Origin: an uncultured Eubacteriales bacterium
GTDB taxonomy: Bacteria > Bacillota > Clostridia > Oscillospirales > Oscillospiraceae
Reading direction: 5' to 3'
Assembly (NCBI GenBank): GCA_900549705.1
Contig: URPI01000097.1
Span: 1 to 8,390, forward strand
DNA: 8,390 nucleotides
Position numbers and translations under genes: made by a program. The notes under the pieces were generated by a model. That model was not told the origin of the DNA. It saw only the letters and a program-made list of their open reading frames with translations, and did no database searches. Positions 5,670 through 8,390 of the stretch are shown here, one piece after another (the first letter of the stretch is position 1; every line of letters starts with the position of its first letter).

Positions 5670-5847
5670 AAATTTCGTTCATTGAAAATGCTTTCACATT
5701 GAATTGTACCCTTTGCCGGTGGGGGCTCGCCCGGTGATGTCTTATGGGCAAGGAAAATCCGCGGACGGTGCAGGGGAGAGCTTGCCGTGAGTAGCAAGTT
5801 GCGTTCGCAGCAGCGGCATTAAATATTGCGAAAACGGGGAATTGTTC
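5670..5847 (+). other. Gene-free stretch with competing hairpins
   Basis: No gene is supported between the transferase stop and the greA promoter. Segment CCTTTGCC (5710-5717) can pair with GGCAAGG (5747-5753), enclosing a smaller GGG-CTCG-CCC hairpin, while the same GGCAAG (5747-5752) can instead pair with CTTGCC (5781-5786), which in turn can pair with GCAAG (5794-5798). These pairings exclude one another. Short open frames pass through (for example one reading PVGARPVMSYGQGKSADG near 5720-5780), so a decayed coding remnant is also possible. No T-run follows, so no terminator for the transferase is evident. Confidence 0.3.
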
Positions 5848-5876
5848 TTGACGTGCTGTGAAAAAGCCGATATAAT
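5848..5876 (+). promoter_or_regulatory. Sigma-A promoter of the greA-lysS operon
   Basis: TTGACG (5848-5853, five of six matches), a 17-nt spacer and a perfect TATAAT (5871-5876) form a near-consensus promoter, as expected for constitutively needed transcription and translation genes. The start site would be near 5883. Confidence 0.85.
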
Positions 5877-5888
5877 ACTAAAAGCTAT

Positions 5889-5901
5889 GGATATTATATC
5901 C
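5889..5901. promoter_or_regulatory. GGATAT/ATATCC palindrome at the greA start-site region
   Basis: A perfect 6+6 inverted repeat around a single T lies just downstream of the predicted transcription start and before the AAAGGA ribosome site (5906-5911). Its position would suit an operator, but an A/T-rich palindrome of this size can occur by chance and no regulator is recognised. Confidence 0.25.
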
Positions 5902-5920
5902 GAAGAAAGGATTTTGAAAT

Positions 5921-6397
5921 ATGGCTAAGGAATATAAGATTACAAGCCTGCGTCTGGCAGACCTGGAAAAAGAACTGAACTATTTGAAGACCACTCGTGA
6001 GCGCGAGGTTGCTGCAATGATTGCAGAAGCTCGCTCCTACGGCGACTTGTCCGAAAACTCCGAGTATGATGCCGCCAAGAACGAGCAGGCAAAGCTGTAT
6101 GGCCGCATTGCCGAAATCGAGGATGTGCTGTCCCACGCCACCATCATCGAGGACGAGAACGAAGCCACCGGTCGTGTTGGCCTGGGCTGCACCGTGGTGG
6201 TGGAAGACGAGCAGGGCAAGCGGCAGACCTACCGCATCACCGGCTCCCAGGAAGCCAACCCCATGCAGTTCCGCCTGTCCGATGACTCTCCCTTTGGCCG
6301 CGCCGTTGTGGGCAAGGCCGCCGGTGAGACCTTTGTTGTCAATGCACCTGCCGGTTCCTATACCATGAAGGTGATTGAAGTCACCCGGGAGGGCTAA
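5921..6397 (+). CDS. greA: Transcription elongation factor GreA
   Basis: This is a 158-residue Gre factor that enters the secondary channel of RNA polymerase and stimulates cleavage of backtracked transcripts, restarting arrested complexes. The sequence shows the N-terminal coiled coil (about 8-76) with the tip motif GDLSENSEY, whose acidic residues D42 and E45 correspond to the catalytic tip pair, and the C-terminal FKBP-like domain (about 85-158) with GCTVVVED, the PFGRAVVGKAAGE segment and a YTMKVIEV end. Length is normal for GreA. The ATG at 5921 has AAAGGA 9 nt upstream. It is the first gene of a two-gene operon with lysS, an arrangement frequent in Firmicutes. No anomaly is seen. Confidence 0.97.
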   Translation: MAKEYKITSLRLADLEKELNYLKTTREREVAAMIAEARSYGDLSENSEYDAAKNEQAKLYGRIAEIEDVLSHATIIEDENEATGRVGLGCTVVVEDEQGKRQTYRITGSQEANPMQFRLSDDSPFGRAVVGKAAGETFVVNAPAGSYTMKVIEVTREG

Positions 6398-6400
6398 ACC

Positions 6401-8338
6401 ATGGCTAAGTTTGTACCTCAGCAGGAACTGTCCCTCAACGACCAGATGCAGATTCGCCGGGAGAAGCTGGCGGCATTGCAGGCCGAGGGACGTGACCCCT
6501 TCGTGCAGACCAAGTTTGAATTAGATGCCGATTCCGCCGCTATTAAGGCTGACTATGCTTCCTTCGAGGGTAAGACTGTCCGGGTGGCGGGCCGCCTCAT
6601 GAGCAAGCGGGGGCAGGGCAAGGTGATGTTCTGCGACCTCCAGGACAGCACCGGCAGAATCCAGATTTTTGTCAAGATTGACGAAATGGGCGAGGAAGAG
6701 TACAACCGCTTCAAGAAAAACGACATCGGCGACATTGTGGGCGTGGAGGGGCAGGTTTTCAAGACCCAGACCGAGGAAATTTCTATCCGCGCCAAGTCCA
6801 TCACCCTGCTGAGCAAGGCGCTGCTGCCCCTGCCCAACAAGTTCAAGGGACTGACCGACCGGGAGGTTCGCTATCGCCAGCGCTATGTGGATTTGATTGT
6901 CAATCCCGAGGTGAAGGATACCTTTGTCAAGCGCAGCCTGATTCTGCGCCAGCTGCGGCACTTCCTGGACAGCAAGGGCTTCCTGGAAGTGGATACCCCC
7001 ATCCTGACTCCCTTTGAGATTGGTGCCTCCGCCCGTCCCTTCTACACCCACCACAACACCCTGGATCTCGACATGGTGCTGCGCATCGAGACCGAGCTGT
7101 ACCTGAAGCGGCTGATCGTGGGCGGCATGGATCGGGTGTACGAGGTTGGTCGTATCTTCCGCAACGAGGGCATGGACCCCACCCACAACCCGGAGTTCAC
7201 CTCCATTGAGCTGTACCAGGCCTTCACCGATTTCCACGGCATGATGGATCTGGTGGAGGAAATGATGAAGGAAGTGACCATGAAGGTCTGCGGTACCCTC
7301 CAGATTTCCTACCAGGGCACGCCCATCGACCTGAGCCACTGGGAGCGGCTGACCATGGTTGACGCTGTGAAGAAGTATTCCGGCGTGGACTTTAACGAAA
7401 TTCACTCCGATGCCGAGGCCATTGAAATTGCCAAGGCACACAAGGTGGAGCTGCCCGAGATTCCCACCAAGGGTGCCATCCTGGCAGAGTTCTTCGATGC
7501 CTTCGTCGAGGAGAAGCTGATTCAGCCCACCTTCATCTATGACTATCCTGTGGAAATCAGCCCGCTGGCAAAGCGGAAGCCGGGTGACCCTGCCTTTACC
7601 GAGCGGTTTGAGTATTTCATCAACGCCACTGAGTTCGGCAACGCTTTCTCCGAGCTGAATGACCCCATCGACCAGAAGGGGCGCTTTGAGAAGCAGGTGG
7701 CTGACCGGCTGAAGCTGGATCCCAACTCCAAGGCACAGGTGGACTACGACTATGTCACCGCTCTGGAATACGGTCTGCCCCCCACGGGTGGCCTGGGCTT
7801 TGGCGTTGACCGTCTGGTGATGCTGCTGACCGACTCCGCTTCCATCCGGGACGTGCTGCTGTTCCCCACCATGAAGCCCACCGATATGCCCAAGGCAGAG
7901 AAGGCTGAGGAAAAGGCAGAGGAGGCTGCTCCCGTTGCCGCTCCCGTGGCAGCAGAGGTCATTGACTTCTCCAAGGTGAAGGTTGAGCCGCTGTTTACCG
8001 ACTTTGTGGATTTTGACACCTTCGCCAAGTCCGACTTCCGAGTGGTGAAGGTCAAGGCCTGCGAGGCGGTGAAGAAGTCCAAGAAGCTGCTGAAATTCGT
8101 ACTGGACGACGGCTCCGGCAATGACCGTGTGATTCTTTCCGGCATTCATGAGTATTACGAGCCGGAGGAGCTGGTGGGCAAGACCTGCGTTGCCATCACG
8201 AACCTCCCCCCCAGAAAGATGATGGGCATTGACTCCGAGGGGATGCTGATTTCCGCCGTCCATGAAGAAGACGGTCACGAGGCTCTGAACCTTCTGATGG
8301 TTGATGACCACATTCCGGCAGGTGCAAAGCTCTACTAA
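6401..8338 (+). CDS. lysS: Lysyl-tRNA synthetase (class II) with C-terminal tRNA-binding domain
   Basis: This cytosolic enzyme charges tRNA-Lys with lysine using ATP. Residues 1-493 are a complete class IIb LysRS: anticodon-binding OB domain (about 58-137), motif 1 (about 193-212), motif 2 with GRIFRNEGMDPTHNPEF (250-266) and motif 3 with GGLGFGVDRLVMLL (463-476, conserved R471), ending in SIRDVLLFPTMKP. A linker rich in Ala, Glu and Lys (about 497-520) then joins a second OB domain (about 530-645) with DFRVVKV, NLPPRKMMGIDSEGM and a PAGAKLY end, the signature of the tRNA-binding domain of MetRS C-termini, Trbp111 and EMAPII. The usual bacterial LysRS is about 490-510 residues, so this one is about 140 longer. 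Start: ATG 6401 lies 3 nt after the greA stop, with GGGAGG 8 nt upstream inside greA, so the genes are co-transcribed and probably translationally coupled. Confidence 0.96.
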   Translation: MAKFVPQQELSLNDQMQIRREKLAALQAEGRDPFVQTKFELDADSAAIKADYASFEGKTVRVAGRLMSKRGQGKVMFCDLQDSTGRIQIFVKIDEMGEEEYNRFKKNDIGDIVGVEGQVFKTQTEEISIRAKSITLLSKALLPLPNKFKGLTDREVRYRQRYVDLIVNPEVKDTFVKRSLILRQLRHFLDSKGFLEVDTPILTPFEIGASARPFYTHHNTLDLDMVLRIETELYLKRLIVGGMDRVYEVGRIFRNEGMDPTHNPEFTSIELYQAFTDFHGMMDLVEEMMKEVTMKVCGTLQISYQGTPIDLSHWERLTMVDAVKKYSGVDFNEIHSDAEAIEIAKAHKVELPEIPTKGAILAEFFDAFVEEKLIQPTFIYDYPVEISPLAKRKPGDPAFTERFEYFINATEFGNAFSELNDPIDQKGRFEKQVADRLKLDPNSKAQVDYDYVTALEYGLPPTGGLGFGVDRLVMLLTDSASIRDVLLFPTMKPTDMPKAEKAEEKAEEAAPVAAPVAAEVIDFSKVKVEPLFTDFVDFDTFAKSDFRVVKVKACEAVKKSKKLLKFVLDDGSGNDRVILSGIHEYYEPEELVGKTCVAITNLPPRKMMGIDSEGMLISAVHEEDGHEALNLLMVDDHIPAGAKLY

Positions 8339-8375
8339 GAAGTACCGTTTTACCCTATAAAACGGGATGTACTTC
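8339..8375 (+). terminator. Hairpin just after lysS, probable operon terminator
   Basis: Starting one base after the stop codon, GAAGTA (8339-8344) pairs with TACTTC (8370-8375), and CCGTTTTA (8345-8352) with TAAAACGG (8358-8365), around a 5-nt loop with a 4-nt bulge (8366-8369). The position suits an operon end, but the downstream sequence (CATTTGTG) lacks a real T-run, so it may instead be a weak terminator or an mRNA-stabilising hairpin. The window ends soon after. Confidence 0.45.
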
Positions 8376-8390
8376 ATTTGTGAAAAAGCT

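Noticed and set aside
5670..5920. T-box leader for lysS
   Set aside because: No T-box core motif (GGGTGGTACCGCG-like) is present, and the operon promoter at 5848-5876 lies downstream of the structured region.
6521..8377. 618-codon minus-strand open frame opposite lysS
   Set aside because: Antisense shadow of a fully recognisable LysRS; its His/Gly/Gln/Leu-rich composition mirrors the GC-rich codon use of lysS and no domain is seen.
1..8390. CRISPR arrays, tRNA or rRNA genes, insertion sequences
   Set aside because: No regularly spaced repeats, cloverleaf with TTCGANTC arm, rRNA-like stretch, transposase frame or terminal inverted repeats with target duplications were found.

Overview
The window reads as chromosomal DNA of a gut-type member of the Clostridia, most likely Oscillospirales/Ruminococcaceae-like. 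The evidence is the moderately GC-rich coding sequence, strong purine-rich Shine-Dalgarno sites, sigma-A promoters with TGTGCTATAAT-type extended -10 boxes, a secreted clostripain-like protease and a greA-lysS operon. The taxonomic call is an inference from style, not from a marker gene.

Layout. Positions 24-77 hold a cluster of short perfect palindromes. A minus-strand gene (115-762) encodes a seven-helix TRIC/UPF0126 membrane protein with its own promoter. Between it and the next gene lies a plus-strand remnant (963-1146) that starts like a nucleotidyltransferase-family protein, is stopped by an in-frame TAG after 24 codons and is closed by an intact plus-strand terminator (1147-1182). A minus-strand gene (1339-3378) encodes a secreted peptidase C11 (clostripain family) protein with a promoter and a very strong 19-bp terminator.

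The centre (about 3390-5870) appears lower in GC than the flanks, judged from sampled lines, and looks accessory. It holds a minus-strand regulator with a LytTR-like domain at the N-terminus and a PAS domain at the C-terminus (3857-4558), divergent from a single plus-strand sugar transferase of the monotopic phosphoglycosyltransferase type (4875-5669). Two well-formed promoters face away from each other across a 316-nt gap with an inverted repeat between them. This suggests, but does not show, that the regulator controls the transferase. The gene-free stretch after the transferase has mutually exclusive pairing potential.

The right end is the core operon greA (5921-6397) and lysS (6401-8338), driven by a near-consensus promoter, with a 3-nt gap between the genes. 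LysRS is unusually long (645 aa). A complete class II enzyme is followed by an Ala/Glu/Lys-rich linker and a C-terminal tRNA-binding OB domain of the MetRS-C/Trbp111/EMAPII type.

Nothing in the window is clearly a new defence, mobile or RNA system. The observations most worth a second look are the LysRS fusion, the reversed LytTR-PAS architecture divergent from a lone sugar transferase, the near-duplicate promoters of two unlinked minus-strand genes, and the nucleotidyltransferase-like remnant that kept its terminator.
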